Source: Adiantum capillus-veneris
Lineage: Eukaryota; Streptophyta; Polypodiopsida; Polypodiales; Pteridaceae
Assembly: GCA_014529385.2 (NCBI GenBank)
Contig: CM043965.1
Span: forward strand, 18,420,912 to 18,484,911
DNA: 64,000 bases
Reading direction: 5' to 3'
Below, piece by piece: positions 34,780 to 46,092 of this stretch (its first letter is position 1; the number at the start of each line of letters is the position of its first letter). Made by a program: the position numbers and the translations under genes. The notes below the pieces were generated by a model. It had not been told where the DNA came from and made no database searches. It saw only the letters and a list, made by a program, of their open reading frames with translations.

Positions 34780-37700
34780 TCATCTTATGGTTTCTCGCAT
34801 CTTGAGCAGCGACTCGTATCTTGCGTGTAAATCCAGTAGTGTTGGGCCAAATATATCAGTGTTGATAGTGAAGAAGCCGGTGTAGAAAGCTTCTTCAAAG
34901 GCCTGGAGGTGATAGGATGACTGACAAGAAAGATCATATGCACATATGTAAGTATCTTGAAAGAAGAAGATACTGTCTATCGCCTGGCCCGGTTTGAACG
35001 TCCCGAAGACTGCCAAAAGGTTTTTGCACATCTTCCTCATCATTATGCAAGAAAGGTCAGGCGAGCCAGTGAACAATTTGATGGCACCCGTTAGGGTTTT
35101 CACCATGTATTGAATACTTATTCTCTCACCTGCCTTCAAGCCTAGAAGCCTCGGATAGTTTAGCCAAGTGGGTTGGGTTCTTTGTAGTAGCTCTTGGGCC
35201 TTCCACGTCCGCATCCTTGGTAGAGGGCAGAAGCTTAGGTTATCTCTGATGATTTTGGGTGCCTCTACCAAATGTATTAGGTATTGTGGATACATCGTCA
35301 GCCATGCCTTTCTCCACCTGGGCTGGGAGTCGACTATCAACTTTGCCCCTTCAGGCTTGGAGATATTTGCTGTGTAAAGTGGCATTGTTGGCTCTTCTCT
35401 GATTCTTTTGTTGATCGTGGCGGCTTCGTACTTTAGCAAAGGATATGGGAGAGAGGGCTGTAGCCAATCACGCCGAAGGTTGCTAGCATCTATCTTCTAA
35501 ATGGTCATGGATTTAAAAACCCTCTTCTCCCATTCCAAGGCTTCCTTGGCCGTTTCTACGATTTCTGCTTCTATGGCCTTGCGCAGCTTCTCTTCCTCTT
35601 CTTGTGTCAGATCTTGTGGCTCTTGAGAGGGTCCTACTAGGATTTCCTCTTGCATGCGTGTGTCCACAGGATCTGCCACATTCTCTAGGTCTATGCCTTC
35701 CATGGCTGCTTGCCTACTCTTCTGCCTGCTGGCCTCTCAGCTCTTCTATCTGCTTTTGGAATGTTTGTTTCTCTGCTTCAGCTTGTTCTCCCATTTTCAC
35801 GAGGAGGTCGTTCAAATCGGCATTTATCTTCTCTGTCTCCTAGAGCTTTCTCTTGATATTTTCTAACTCATCTTGCATTGCTTTCTGCTCTTCTTCCATG
35901 CGTGTTTGCATAACCACCAACCCTTCTGCCATCATCAATCTTTGCTTCTTCTCTAAGGTCAACTCTTTCTGGAGCTCCTTCATCTGTTCTTCATAGATCT
36001 GGCTCTCTGTAGTGGTGTGAGTCAAGCTAGTAGCTCTCACTCTGGTAGGAGATGACCGTAGCCGTTGGATGGTTTGGTCTTTAACTTTAAGCTGGTCCTT
36101 GAGCTCAAGGACCTCATCTTGGCTAGCCTCTGCTCTATTTCTGCCTTCTCCTTGGCATTCCACAATGCATCAACTTCCTTGGACTCCTCAGCAAGTTCTA
36201 GGGTTAGGTTATCCCTTTCCCTCTCTGCATCTGTCAATGACTTGCTGAGTTGTCTATATTCCTCTCCGGCTCCTTGCAGTCTTTGAGCTGCTTCCTGATT
36301 TTCTCTTTCCATTTCCTGGCATCTTTGCAATGCCTTTGACAGACTGGATTGCAGCTTTGTTTCTCTCTCTATCTGCCTTTGGCTTTGTTTTGGTAACGTG
36401 TTGACTTCAAGCTTTATCTGCACTTCAGTGGCTTTGAGAGTTGCCATTTCACTTTCTGAGGCCATTGATTGTGCTCTTAGCCCGGTTAGCTTTGTCATCA
36501 CCACATCCCAATCTTTAAGCTCCACTAACCGCAGGCTCTGCATTTTCTCTTTGGGAAAATGCGACTGTGGCAGCCTCTTCTTTCGAATATCCGACAGCCA
36601 GTAGATCTAGAAATGTGTTATACCTTGCTTCTTTTGGCTCTGGTTGCTCACTTTTCGGCTTAGATTCTTCTTTTGGTTCTTGGTCTTGGCTTTGTTCTTG
36701 TTTTGACTCTTCTTGATCTTCACGTTTGTCTTGCTCCTCTTTCTCTTCAGTCTGTGGAGGGCTATGAGGAGGTGGTGAGGGCGGTGGGCTTGACTCGGGG
36801 CTGGACGGTGGGGTTGTCGGCTTTTTCTTGAAATCCCTGTCCGCCTTTGTCTTCCTTTCTCTCTCTTGGCCTTCCTGCTCCTCTAGCAGCTGCCGTCGGA
36901 CTTGCTCCGCTTTTGCTTCCATAAATGGTACATGTGGGATATTTTCCGCCGTGGCATTCAGAATCTCAAAATTCTTAATATAGTTTTTTAATCTGTCTCT
37001 GTGCACCCTTTGGGATGATCCCGTCATTGCTTATAGAGACGGATTCCATAGCTCATTCAAATCTCCTTTGAGGGCTCTTTCGGCCCTGAAACTTTCCATC
37101 AGCCGCTCTAGACATGCCGTCTTCTGTGATTTTGTCTCTTTTACGGGTACTTGGACAGATTCTTTCTTCCCTTTCTTCAACTCTGGATGCTCTTCTTGCA
37201 TGGTTTCTAACGGACGTTTCAACCTTGTGGCAACCCTTGGTGCTTTGGGCCGTTCCTCTTCTTTATCTTCTTTGAGCCTCAGCCAGTTGTTCTGTGAGGA
37301 GGGTCAGGCCATCTCCCCTTGGCGTGCAATGCTCCATAAATCACCTTCGTGATTAGCTCACCCGGCACGATGTATGTGGGGTTCTTGTTGCCCATCTTCA
37401 CCAGACTATCATGTATATAAGATGCATAATTGATTACCTTCGGCTTGCTTTTCTGCAGTGCCCAGGTGAATGTTGTGGCAATTGCTCCAGGCGGCATTCT
37501 ATACTTTTGTGGCCGCTTGGTACACATATGGAAGTATTGATTGTACAACTGACTCATGATTGCCACTTTGGGGTTGGCAATGTCTTCAAAGGTGTAGTTG
37601 CCTTTCTTTTTTGTGTATACCTTTACTTCGTCTCTTCTTTTGGTTACACTATCCCCTTTGTTGGAGAGGTCTAGTGCAGCTGCCACCACTCTCTCCGTGA

Positions 37701-38099
37701 TTACAATCTCCGTGTCTGGCTTGCCCCGCAGATCCGTAACTTGTGCTAGTCCGTCTTCCTTGATTGTGTCACAAATTCCCATACTCTTTTTATGTCGATT
37801 CCTGCTGGCACAACTTCAAAATAATTGTGGAGATCAATCTTTTCCAGATACTCTACCATCTTGCTTCTGACGAACTCATTGAGTTCCCATGGTAGCATTG
37901 GTAGCTCTATCACATTTCCTTCGGTGTCTTTGAACACGCCTTGGTAGATCTTTAGATCATTTGACTCTAGCAAGTCTTCTTGGATCCATGTGTTGGTTGG
38001 CTTTAGAGTTCCTTCTGGTATGAAGAAGGCCTCTACTTCTTCCAAATAATCCTTTATGGTCATCCTTTTCTTCTTTGCCGGTGACTTTGCGGCTGCCAT
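34780..38099 (-). pseudogene. long coiled-coil-rich element ORF, unrecognised
   Basis: A series of abutting or overlapping minus-strand frames (38099-37746, 37782-37279, 37222-36515, 36543-36037, 36163-35840, 35703-35497, 35439-34780) reads as one protein of roughly 1,100 residues broken by several frameshifts and stops. In order: an N-terminal domain (MTIKDYLEEVEAFFIPEG), a globular part (RPQKYRMPPGAIATTFTW), a Pro/Glu/Lys-rich linker (PPSSPESSPPPSPPPHSPP), a long coiled coil (about 36540-35500, with RDNLTLELAEESKEVDAL), and a C-terminal globular domain (AFEEAFYTGFFTINTDIFG). I recognise no protease, RT, integrase or transposase motif. The 3' polypurine tract and LTR-like end say it sits in an LTR element, possibly a non-autonomous one carrying an unknown gene. 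Confidence 0.6.
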
Positions 38100-38264
38100 A
38101 GATCCTGTTGCACTCAGTAGTCCGAAGTTAGCGTTTTTTCCATATCAGCTGAGAAACTGAGTTTTAACTATCCAAATGACTTGAAAATTGAAAATAAAAC
38201 TTAAAAGGAACTTGTGAAACTGTGCATGTGCTCACAATGCAATCCTGGCCAAAACTTTCCAATT

Positions 38265-39142
38265 AGACATCCTACGCGTAGGATGTCTTTTTCATCAGAT
38301 TTGGGTGATACTTGACATGCTAGTGGTCCTTGGCCTGTACAACATGGCTATGTGCTTGGATTTGGATTTGGGCATCGAAAAGTGGATTTTCGAGGAGATT
38401 TAGGCTTTAGGCTCACAAATTGGGTAAAAGTCCACTATAGATAGTAAATGATATCCAAATGGCTTGAAACTTGATATATGAGCTCCTTGCACCATGGTAA
38501 TGGCTCCCATGATGTCATTCTTTGCACAGAAGTTCAAAAAAATGATGGACACATCCTATGCGTAGGATGTCTATTTCTTCAAAATGGCTTGAGATTTGTT
38601 CTGTGGGTAGTCCTTGGCATGTGGAACATGGCTATGTGATTGGATTTTGGTTTGGACAAGAATTGATGTTGGTAAGACCCTGTGTAGTGTTTTTGGGCTC
38701 AAAAAGTGTATCTTGAAGGTGTTGGGGGTCAAAAATGATTAGAATGGCTTCAAACTTGATATATGAGCTCTTGAAGATGATGGGAAAAGATCTGGAATGT
38801 ACAAATACCCTCTGTAGACCAAAATTGTCAAATAGACATCCTACGCGTAGGATGTCTACTTCATCATTTCGTGCAGGTGACCACATAGATTGGTTGGCTA
38901 TGTGCTCATGAATGTGTTGTGCAAGTTTCATGTGATTTGGACAAATTTTGGTAGGTCTATGGCCCATTATTGCCTTTATGCCCTGACTTTGCGTTTTCTC
39001 ATGCATATGAGGTCAATTTTTGTCAAAATGTAATGAAACTTGGTGGCTAGCATATAAAGGCTATTCAGAAAATGTGTGTGATGAGAGATGTTGGGTTTTG
39101 TGCCCATAATTGGCTTTGAGACATCCTACGCGTAGGCTATCT
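38265..39142. repeat. tandem ~285-bp array centred on palindromes
   Basis: Four palindromic cores lie at 38265-38288, 38551-38570, 38834-38857 and 39119-39142, spaced 283-286 bp. The first and third are perfect 24-bp palindromes with arm AGACATCCTACG. The second has arm ACATCCTA around TGCG. The fourth has lost symmetry at two bases of its right arm (ACGCGTAGGCTATCT). Sequence between cores is recognisably repeated (AACATGGCTATGTG, GAAACTTGATATATGAGCTC) but much more diverged than the cores. The array lies upstream of the minus-strand ORF starting at 38099, in a promoter or leader position. Confidence 0.93.
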
Positions 39143-40737
39143 CTTGATGATTTTTTCTTTGAAATTGTCACTGGTGCCTACCCTTAGTCTCCCTGAGTCC
39201 CTTTTAAGCCTAATTTCAACAAAAAAGTCAAATGGATAGAAAGTAACTCCTTGTGTGGATTTCAGAGCCTCCGAGCCGCTTTATGACTTTTGGAGTGCTT
39301 TTCGGTGATGAAATTTCTTGATGTTGGTCTCCTTAGCTTCTCGATCCCTTGGGGATCCTTGCCGTATGGTTTTTGTCGACTTTGGCTTCACCTGAGCTCC
39401 ATTTGGCAATTTGTCGCTCTAGAAGCACCGGTGGTTGCGTTTAAATGTCTTCAATGACTTGTGGTGGTCTACCACCATAGGGCTTGGTTTTTGATGGTCT
39501 AGGAAAGCCGCTCGTGAAGTTTGGTGACAAACAGACATGCGGTTTGGCCGCGATAGCTATTTGACGCTTTGTGTGTCTGATGCTGTTTTTGAAGTTTAGT
39601 GCCGATTCGGGTCACCTTTTGGTCATGTGGGCTACATAGACTTGTCGAGCATGTCGAGATGCTTCTACCCATGAATTTTGGTAGCATTTGGGCGCCTCTG
39701 CGCCGATTTCCCATTTGGTGGCCTCTTGAGGGGTTCTAGGAATTAGGGTTTCTCCCGATGGTTTTCTACTACCTTTGGACATCCAAGAGTAGTCTCCTAT
39801 GCTAGGGTAAGCTGTCGATGAAGTCTCGTTGCTTTTGGGTTAGCCGTTATGTGGCCACTTCTAGTTGTAGGTCTCTACTGTCCGCTTTATGTGTGAACCC
39901 TACGCCAGTTTTCGCGACAAAACGACAAACATGCACGAAAAGCTCAAGGTGGTGAGCCTACCTCTCATGTCTGAAGCCCGTCAGGTAGTCGTGCACGTCA
40001 TAGAAGCTGTTGGAAGTTCCGCTCGCTCTAGGTGGCAGAAGCTCTCTCTCAAAGGTCAATGGTGAAAATGAGTTTAAAATGAAGTGAAAATTTCTTATAA
40101 TGGAGGTCCCCAAATCACTTTTCATGAAATTTGACATGTGCTCCCAACTTCTTGCGAGATGCGGTTTAGGCTCAAAAATTTCTTGATTTGGACTCCATTT
40201 GCCCCGATTACCAGAAATTTGGCATTTCGATCAGAATTTGGCCAAAACACGCTTTCCTCTCCAGTCTCATAATTGCACCCCCAGTGTACCATAGGTTGTC
40301 CTATAGTCACTGATCATCCCCATTTTTTTTTTCATTACAACCGTTTTTCACCTGCTTTTTGTATTTTTGAAGTTTTTCTGCCGAAAATTAGTAAAATCAA
40401 AAGGAAAATAGCAACTCAAAACCCAGAAAATCCCCAAAAATCATAATAGATCAAAAACATCACCGCAAAACATTATATACACTCACATGCAATTTTTATG
40501 ACCGGATTTCTCTGTTTTATCAATATTTTGCCCAAAAATGGCTATTTTTACTTATATACACACACCTAGGGGATTGATTTGGCGTTTGGCCCCATATACC
40601 TATAGATTCATGGTGGATAAGGGCATATGTACTTGGTTTAGTCCACAAAATTTTGCAATCAAACAACAACCCTTAAAAGAGTCGAAAAAACATGCCCTTT
40701 TTTGCTCTTTCTGCCATTGGGTCCGCATTCAAGAATG
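39143..40737 (-). other. no gene seen; LTR or leader-like
   Basis: Non-coding on both strands. A TATA-like GTGTATATAAG (minus strand) lies near 40549-40559, and short GA/GC-richer text near 39,900-40,040. It lies between a polypurine tract (40738) and the palindrome array, so it could be the 3' LTR of the gypsy element to the right, the 5' LTR of the element to the left, or both. I could not align it to a second copy. Confidence 0.4.
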
Positions 40738-40753
40738 CCTCCCCCCCCTCCTA
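40738..40753 (-). other. polypurine tract-like run
   Basis: The minus strand reads CTAGGAGGGGGGGAGG, downstream of the integrase/protease ORFs as expected for a 3' end. A clean TG start does not follow at once, so the LTR boundary is uncertain. Confidence 0.5.
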
Positions 40754-40918
40754 GCCGGAGTCCTCCCGGACGACAATGTATTGCCTCTGAGTATGTGCAG
40801 TGCATAGGTTGAAACAATTGTTCTAATGATTGGCCGTGTAATGTGGATCTATTTTATGCATACTCGGTCAATGCATGGAAAATTAATGTTGTGCAAGAGA
40901 AGGGTATAAGCAAGATTC

Positions 40919-41427
40919 TTATTGGCCTTCGCCGTTGAGGTTACTTTTTTTCTTTGCAGGTAAAATCTGTAACTCTACTGCTCTTTGTTTGATTGTTTTT
41001 CTTGCAAAAGTCAGTCGCTTTGCGGCTACTATTGTTATGGCCATAGTCATCTCCTTGGAGAGAATTTTTGTGGCAGAATTGGTCGTAGACCTTGTCTCGT
41101 TTGCTTTCCATTGGTAGCTTGTTTTTGCCGGTTTAGGGTTTATTGGTACTGCATTGGTTGCCATTGTTTTGCTGCTGATGTGCATCCATATAAATCAGCT
41201 TGGCGGTTTCATATGCAGCTGTCTGCCTTCCGATGTTGCTTGTACTGAAGGGAGTTCCTTTTGCTTCGGTTTCGGGATCCAAATGCGAGTCGCATTTGAG
41301 TTATTGCTGAGCATTTCTTGGGGATACATATTTGTTTTATTCCCTTTTTTGGTTAAACTATTGGCTTATGTCGACTTCCTCCGTTGTATTGTTTTTTGTC
41401 TGCCATGTCATTTCTATCCTTCCGCAC
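40919..41427 (-). pseudogene. basic C-terminal tail frames after protease
   Basis: Frames such as 41185-40919 are Lys/Arg/Thr-rich (KTMATNAVPINPKPAKTSYQ; AKRLTFARKTIKQRAVEL) and lie between the protease ORF and the polypurine tract. They may be the frame-shifted tail of the same 3' ORF. No domain is recognised. Confidence 0.35.
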
Positions 41428-42021
41428 CTATTTTTGTTTTTCTCTTGTTGGTAACTCTGATCTGTTCACTGCGGTCGGTGACTTGCCGTACCTGTAGTAA
41501 ACTATATTGGCAGTTCCTTGGTGGTTAGCCTTGGGTATCATGTTGTTCTTTGATGGCACCCGTCCCTTTGACTTTTTATCCAGTGACTGCATTGCTGGCA
41601 GCGGATTATTCCGGGGTTGCTGAGCAAAGGCTACCACCTGTTGTTCTTGTGCATGCTGAATTTTGACTGCATTCGCATTCCAATCTATCTGCACATTGTA
41701 CTCTTTTTGCCAAGGTTGTCCCAATATCATGGGGTGTTGTGTGCTTTCATCCTCGACTACATAAAATTTGTGTGGGTAAATATACTGATGTACTTGTACA
41801 TGCAATATAGTCCAGCCCAATGTTTTCAACGAGTGTGATGTACTACTTTCGAGCAGTTGTGGGATAGGATGAAGTTGACCTGTGGACTTGAGCTGTTTGT
41901 ATAATCTGTAAGAGATTAAATTTTCTTGAGCTCCAGAATCAAGCAATGCCGTCGATTCAACTTGATTGCTACCCACTTTGAGTGCAATTATTGGCTGCAC
42001 TGTGTTGTCATCAAACCTCAT
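41428..42021 (-). CDS. retropepsin-like ORF located after integrase
   Basis: A 197-codon intact frame from ATG 42021. Residues 16-45 read like a retroviral-type aspartic protease: VESTALLDSGAQENLIS with the catalytic D-S-G, then strands and a flap region (SLKTLGWTILHVQVHQY), and HPMILGQPWQKEYNVQIDW matching the second-lobe 'ILG..W' motif. A polar tail follows. In Ty3/gypsy elements the order is gag, protease, RT, RNase H, integrase. Here the protease lies downstream of integrase, three bases after its TGA and in the same frame (TGA TTA ATG). It is followed only by a short basic tail and a polypurine tract. It could be an extra 3' ORF in the env position, or the product of rearrangement. The frame is intact while the integrase next to it has stops. 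Confidence 0.8.
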   Translation of the reverse strand: MRFDDNTVQPIIALKVGSNQVESTALLDSGAQENLISYRLYKQLKSTGQLHPIPQLLESSTSHSLKTLGWTILHVQVHQYIYPHKFYVVEDESTQHPMILGQPWQKEYNVQIDWNANAVKIQHAQEQQVVAFAQQPRNNPLPAMQSLDKKSKGRVPSKNNMIPKANHQGTANIVYYRYGKSPTAVNRSELPTREKQK

Positions 42022-42024
42022 TAA

Positions 42025-43434
42025 TCAAATGGCATTGATTCGCAATGGTGCACCACATTGTTTTTGTTGTCGCAGAAGTCTTCTTTTTGCAATACGTTCT
42101 TTTTCTTCTGCTTGAGCTTCTTCTCGTATTCTCTGCTTCTCCTTCATTCGTTGTTTTCCTTCTTGGATTTGTTGAAGCATATCCTGTGTTAGTGGTAAAT
42201 GATATTTCTTCAATCGACTCCCACTAATCCAATTCGGCATTTCTTCACCTGCTAATGTAGCAAGCTTGACAGCTCTACTTTGTGATAGGTCACTAATCAC
42301 AAAGCGTCCCATCCCTCGCTTTTTAAGTTTCTTGGCATGTTGCTTCAAGGTATAAACAAGTACATAATCACCAATTTTAAACTCTTTCGTGCGCACATGC
42401 TTGTCAAACAACTTCTTTTGCCTTGTCTTTTTAGCATAGATCGAATCTAGAGCTCTCAAGCGGAGTTCATCTAGCTTTTCAAGATCATCTATTCTTGAAG
42501 AGAGTTCATGCCCTGTCCATTCTAAGCGTTTCGCTACTCGTAGAGTTGGGATTAAAAACTCTATGGGTAATATAGCATTTAGGCCAAACACCATGTTGTA
42601 TGGTGTCGTTCCGATCGATGTTTTGTAAGCTACCCTGTATGCCCATAGTGTTGAGTGTAGCTGTTGATCCCAATCTGTTCTTGTCTCTAATACAATTTTA
42701 GTGAGAACCATGCATAGTGTTTTATTTGTGGCCTGAGCTTGTCCATTTTCTTGTGGATGTTATGAAGCAGAATTTCTATGTATGACCATGAACTCCTCTA
42801 GCAAATATTCAATGAATTCATTACGAAAATGTGTTCCACAATCACTTTCTATTGGTAAACTGTATCGTACAAAAACATTCTCATACAAAAATTGTGCAGT
42901 GGTTTGTGCATCTTCTTTTTGTGTTGCCTTGGCTTCCACCCATTTTGTGAGATAGTCCGTAGCCACAATGATATATTGGGTATGGGTGCGATATGCAGGG
43001 GGTGAAATAGGTCCCACAAAATCAATGCCCCATTTTGCAAATGCCCTTGCTCCCATAATTGGCCGTAGTGGCAGCTCATCTCTCTTTATCGGCACCTTGG
43101 TGCATTGACATGCATCACAATGCTTTACAAACTCTTTAGCATCCATATGCAATGTAGGCCACCATATTCCTACGGTTAAGACAATTTTTACTGTCTTATC
43201 GCCTGAAAATGGCCTCCACTTAATCTGCTATGTCTGTGTTCTAGAATCAGCAGGTATTCACTTTCACTTGCACAGATTCTAAGTTGATTGTCCTTTCCTC
43301 ACTTATAGAGTTGGACAATTAACTGATAGTCACGAGCCTCTAGCTCTATAGCTCTTTTGAGTGCTCTTGTTATGTTTTCAGGAAACGTTGATAGCCGTTT
43401 TTTGGCTCTCCATAATTTCCATAGTGAGTTATCC
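42025..43434 (-). pseudogene. Ty3/gypsy integrase (RT missing)
   Basis: From about 43434 leftward in one main frame: the RNase H/integrase junction (NSLWKLWRAKKRLSTFPENI), then LYK-stop-GKDNQLRICASESEYL, a frameshift near the HHCC finger (SGGHF, later HCDACQCTK), and the core (KWGIDFVGP, TDYLTKWVEAKA, ESDCGTHFRNEF). A TAA follows HRNSAS, then HPQENGQAQATNKTL, where the catalytic glutamate position is glutamine. The C-terminal part has WAYRVAYKTSIGTTPYNMVF, IGDYVLVYTLK and a highly charged helix, ending at TGA 42025. Everything 5' of the RNase H end is gone, and sequence before 43435 is unrelated. Integrase would insert element cDNA; this one is inactive by several lesions. Confidence 0.9.
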
Positions 43435-44955
43435 CACCCTACCAAAATCACCTAAACACTGTGGCTATTCTTACCTTTTCATTGTACATAGGCGTGTGTG
43501 AGTTAGGGGACTTTTCCCATATTTTCTTAAAAAACCCTCAATTAGCTAGTCACTGGGCTAGTTGAGCCAAAAACATAAAAAAATAAAAAAATAAAAAAAT
43601 AAAAGTATATTATGGCCTCTTTGTGTGTAAATATTTCATTGTATATATGGCCTAAATATAAGGATTTTTTATAATTATTTTGGTATTTTATTTAAATATT
43701 TCTACTTAGGTGTGTGTTTTATTAAACCTATGTACACCTTCTTTCATCCTCTTACACCATAAGTATATTTTTTGTCAATATGTACATACTCTAACCTCAT
43801 ATTTTTTCTTTATACAAATCACTCCCACATTTTCACCCTCACCCTCGTGAAAACAAAAAAATTGATTTCTACTCATTGGTCACGTTTATTATATTATTTA
43901 CTTGCATACCTTTTCCTCTTTCACCCAAAATAATACAAAGAGGGACCATATCATATGATTCCAATATCTTTCCATATCCATAAATCCTCCATATTTTAAT
44001 TATTATTTTTACTCATTATTCTAACACCATGTGCTCATTGAGCTAAAGTCCATGAATAGTCCATACACTAGTCCCACCATGTATATATTTCTTATTCACT
44101 AATAATCCTCCTCCATGCATGGGTCAAGGGAAACTTGGATGCTTTGTATTATGATATGACAAAGGAGGGGGCCACTGAAGACTTTTTGTGAAGAAAAAAC
44201 AGGTCTTTTGGTGGGATTTTTAATATCCATCTCCACTCTGAATTTGGAGCGGTGGTCAAAAGAGAAAATGTAGCCCACGCTCTGAATAATCACCTCAAAT
44301 GTTTTCATGATTTTTGGAGCTACCAGCGGTGAGATATGATTTTTTGAGTGGACCCTAGTCTGCCCACTTTTCTCACAAGTAGCCCATAGTCTTCTCTCAC
44401 TTCTTTCCACACTTCTACACACACACATTCCTCTCAATCCCTCACTAAAACCTGCACCTTCAATGGTTTCTCTCACCTTCTTCACCATTAACCTCCCCTT
44501 TTACTCCCATAGCTCTCATATGAGCTCTCCATGTACATACACCATCTCTATGCCTCTCTCTATTACTTCCAAAGTACAATTCCATCTTACCCCTTATATA
44601 TATACATAAATTCAGCATGTGTTTCATGTTTAACCTCTACAAATCAAGAGATCTCATCAATGGAATTACCATTTTCATCGTGATAATCAACCTTGGCGGC
44701 GGTGGCGTAAAGAAGAGAAGACGAAGAAGAAGATCGATAGTCATTTTGAGAACCTACACAAGTAAGTTCAAAACTTCTTCAAGCTTCACCATCACAAGGA
44801 TTTTCTCACTTCATTCAACCATCCACCCCAGTCTACCCATTGTAAATATATCATTAACTTTCTAGTGATTACTAACACTAATCACTAACATACTAACACA
44901 AAATAGCCATTGACCTAACCATAAAAGACACCTCACCTCAAGACATGTACAAAGT

Positions 44956-44957
<2 letters not shown>
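43435..44957. other. AT-rich intergenic, no gene seen
   Basis: Very AT-rich, with an (AAAAAAT)n-like run near 43575-43605 and a TATA-like TTATATATATACATAA near 44594. The frames at 44099-44488 (minus) and 44617-44865 (plus, with a KKRRRRRR run) have no recognisable domain and I do not call them genes. Confidence 0.5.

Positions 44958-45011
<54 letters not shown>
44958..45011. repeat. (CT)n microsatellite
   Basis: About 54 bp of pure CT. Confidence 0.97.
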
Positions 45012-45014
<3 letters not shown>

Positions 45015-46042
45015 TTTCCTTAAAACTCTACTTCACCTTATTCACCATCAATAATGCTCTCTTTTGAGCCCACATGCATGACTCAAGCAGACAAAGAAGG
45101 CCCGCAATGTTTTGATATTCAAAAAAATCATAATCCTGATTTGTTAGCTTGTAAATTAGGATTTCCAATAATCTTAATGAGGGGTCTCCAACCTATAAAT
45201 AGGCCCCTCTCCTTCTTGTAAAACAACCTCCAACATCTCACATAGCACCCCAACACTCTATGCGTGAGGAGAGACTTAGGTGTAGCAACCACTTGTGAGC
45301 TTCACTCTTGGTGTGAGAGAAGCCTTCAAGCTACACATTGCAAGTGAGAGAGCGTGAGTTCCACAAATCTCAAAACCACTATTGTATATGCTCCTTCATC
45401 ATCAATAAATTGAGGTTCGGTGCATCAAAGGCGCGATTCGACGTTCAAATCTTCGTCCTTCCATTTGTGCAATATGGTTTGGTGAATTCAAGGTGCCTTG
45501 TGTATTTTGTGTTTTTATCGGTTGATCTTGATTCTAGAAAGTGTTTTAGTGTGTTGTTCATTGCCAGTTTTTTGTCCATTGTAAGAGGGTATTGTGGTGA
45601 GAGGTCTCCCACATCCTAAGACAGTGTGTGTGTGTGTTTTGGCAATGTTTAGCAATCACTAAGCATTGAGTGAGTTTTGTACAAGTTCTACGATAGCATC
45701 ATAATGAACCATCTCCATTTGCAAGTCACAAATAAAGTATTACACAAGATCCTTTTCTCTCTCTCTTCCCTTTGCTCTAGCTCTCTCTGGTCCATTTTGT
45801 GTGTGTCTTGGTGTGAGGTTGCTTGTGTGTGTTGTGTGGTGCATCTTCTTGGTTGTGCCAAAATCTCTCTTGCGTCCTAGTTCGCATACCATAACTAGGT
45901 GGTGCCCCTATCTTGTTTGGGTTTGGCTGTGGGTTTGTTGTTTTGTTGTGCTTGTGGTTTCCCCAGCCCCAATTGAGCAGCACGGGAGCCTTGAGGGATG
46001 TTTAGAGGTCGCCTCTCTTGTTGCCCGCCCCGGACCGCTTCA
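45012..46042 (+). repeat. probable 5' LTR of a gypsy element
   Basis: The right edge is suggested by CTTCA followed at once by a primer-binding-site-like ATTTTGGTGCCCCCACGG. The TATA box ACCTATAAATAGG lies about 840 bp upstream. The left edge and the partner LTR were not found. Confidence 0.5.
45194..45201 (+). promoter_or_regulatory. TATA box in putative LTR
   Basis: TATAAATA in GC-richer surroundings (ACCTATAAATAGGCCCC), a strong plant TATA match placed as in an LTR U3. Confidence 0.6.
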
Positions 46043-46043
46043 A

Positions 46044-46060
46044 TTTTGGTGCCCCCACGG
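46044..46060 (+). other. candidate primer-binding site
   Basis: TTTTGGTGCCCCCACGG resembles the TTTGGCGCC-type primer sites of plant gypsy elements and sits just before the small ORFs and gag. Confidence 0.5.
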
Positions 46061-46092
46061 AGGACGAGCGGTTGTGTTAGCATACACAAGGT

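Noticed and set aside
35168-37870. Plus-strand Ser/Leu-rich frames
   Set aside because: They are antisense to the coiled-coil ORF; Glu/Lys-rich coiled coils give Leu/Ser/Phe-rich opposite frames.
38265-39142. CRISPR-like or satellite interpretation of the palindrome array
   Set aside because: Units of ~285 bp with diverged interior and eukaryotic context do not fit CRISPR; too few units and too much divergence for a centromeric satellite.
40935-41838. Plus-strand hydrophobic frames that look like membrane proteins
   Set aside because: They are antisense to the retropepsin-like ORF and its tail; hydrophobicity follows from the opposite-strand codons.
44617-44865. Small ORF with KKRRRRRR
   Set aside because: The basic run comes from a GA-rich stretch; there is no homologous domain or supporting context.
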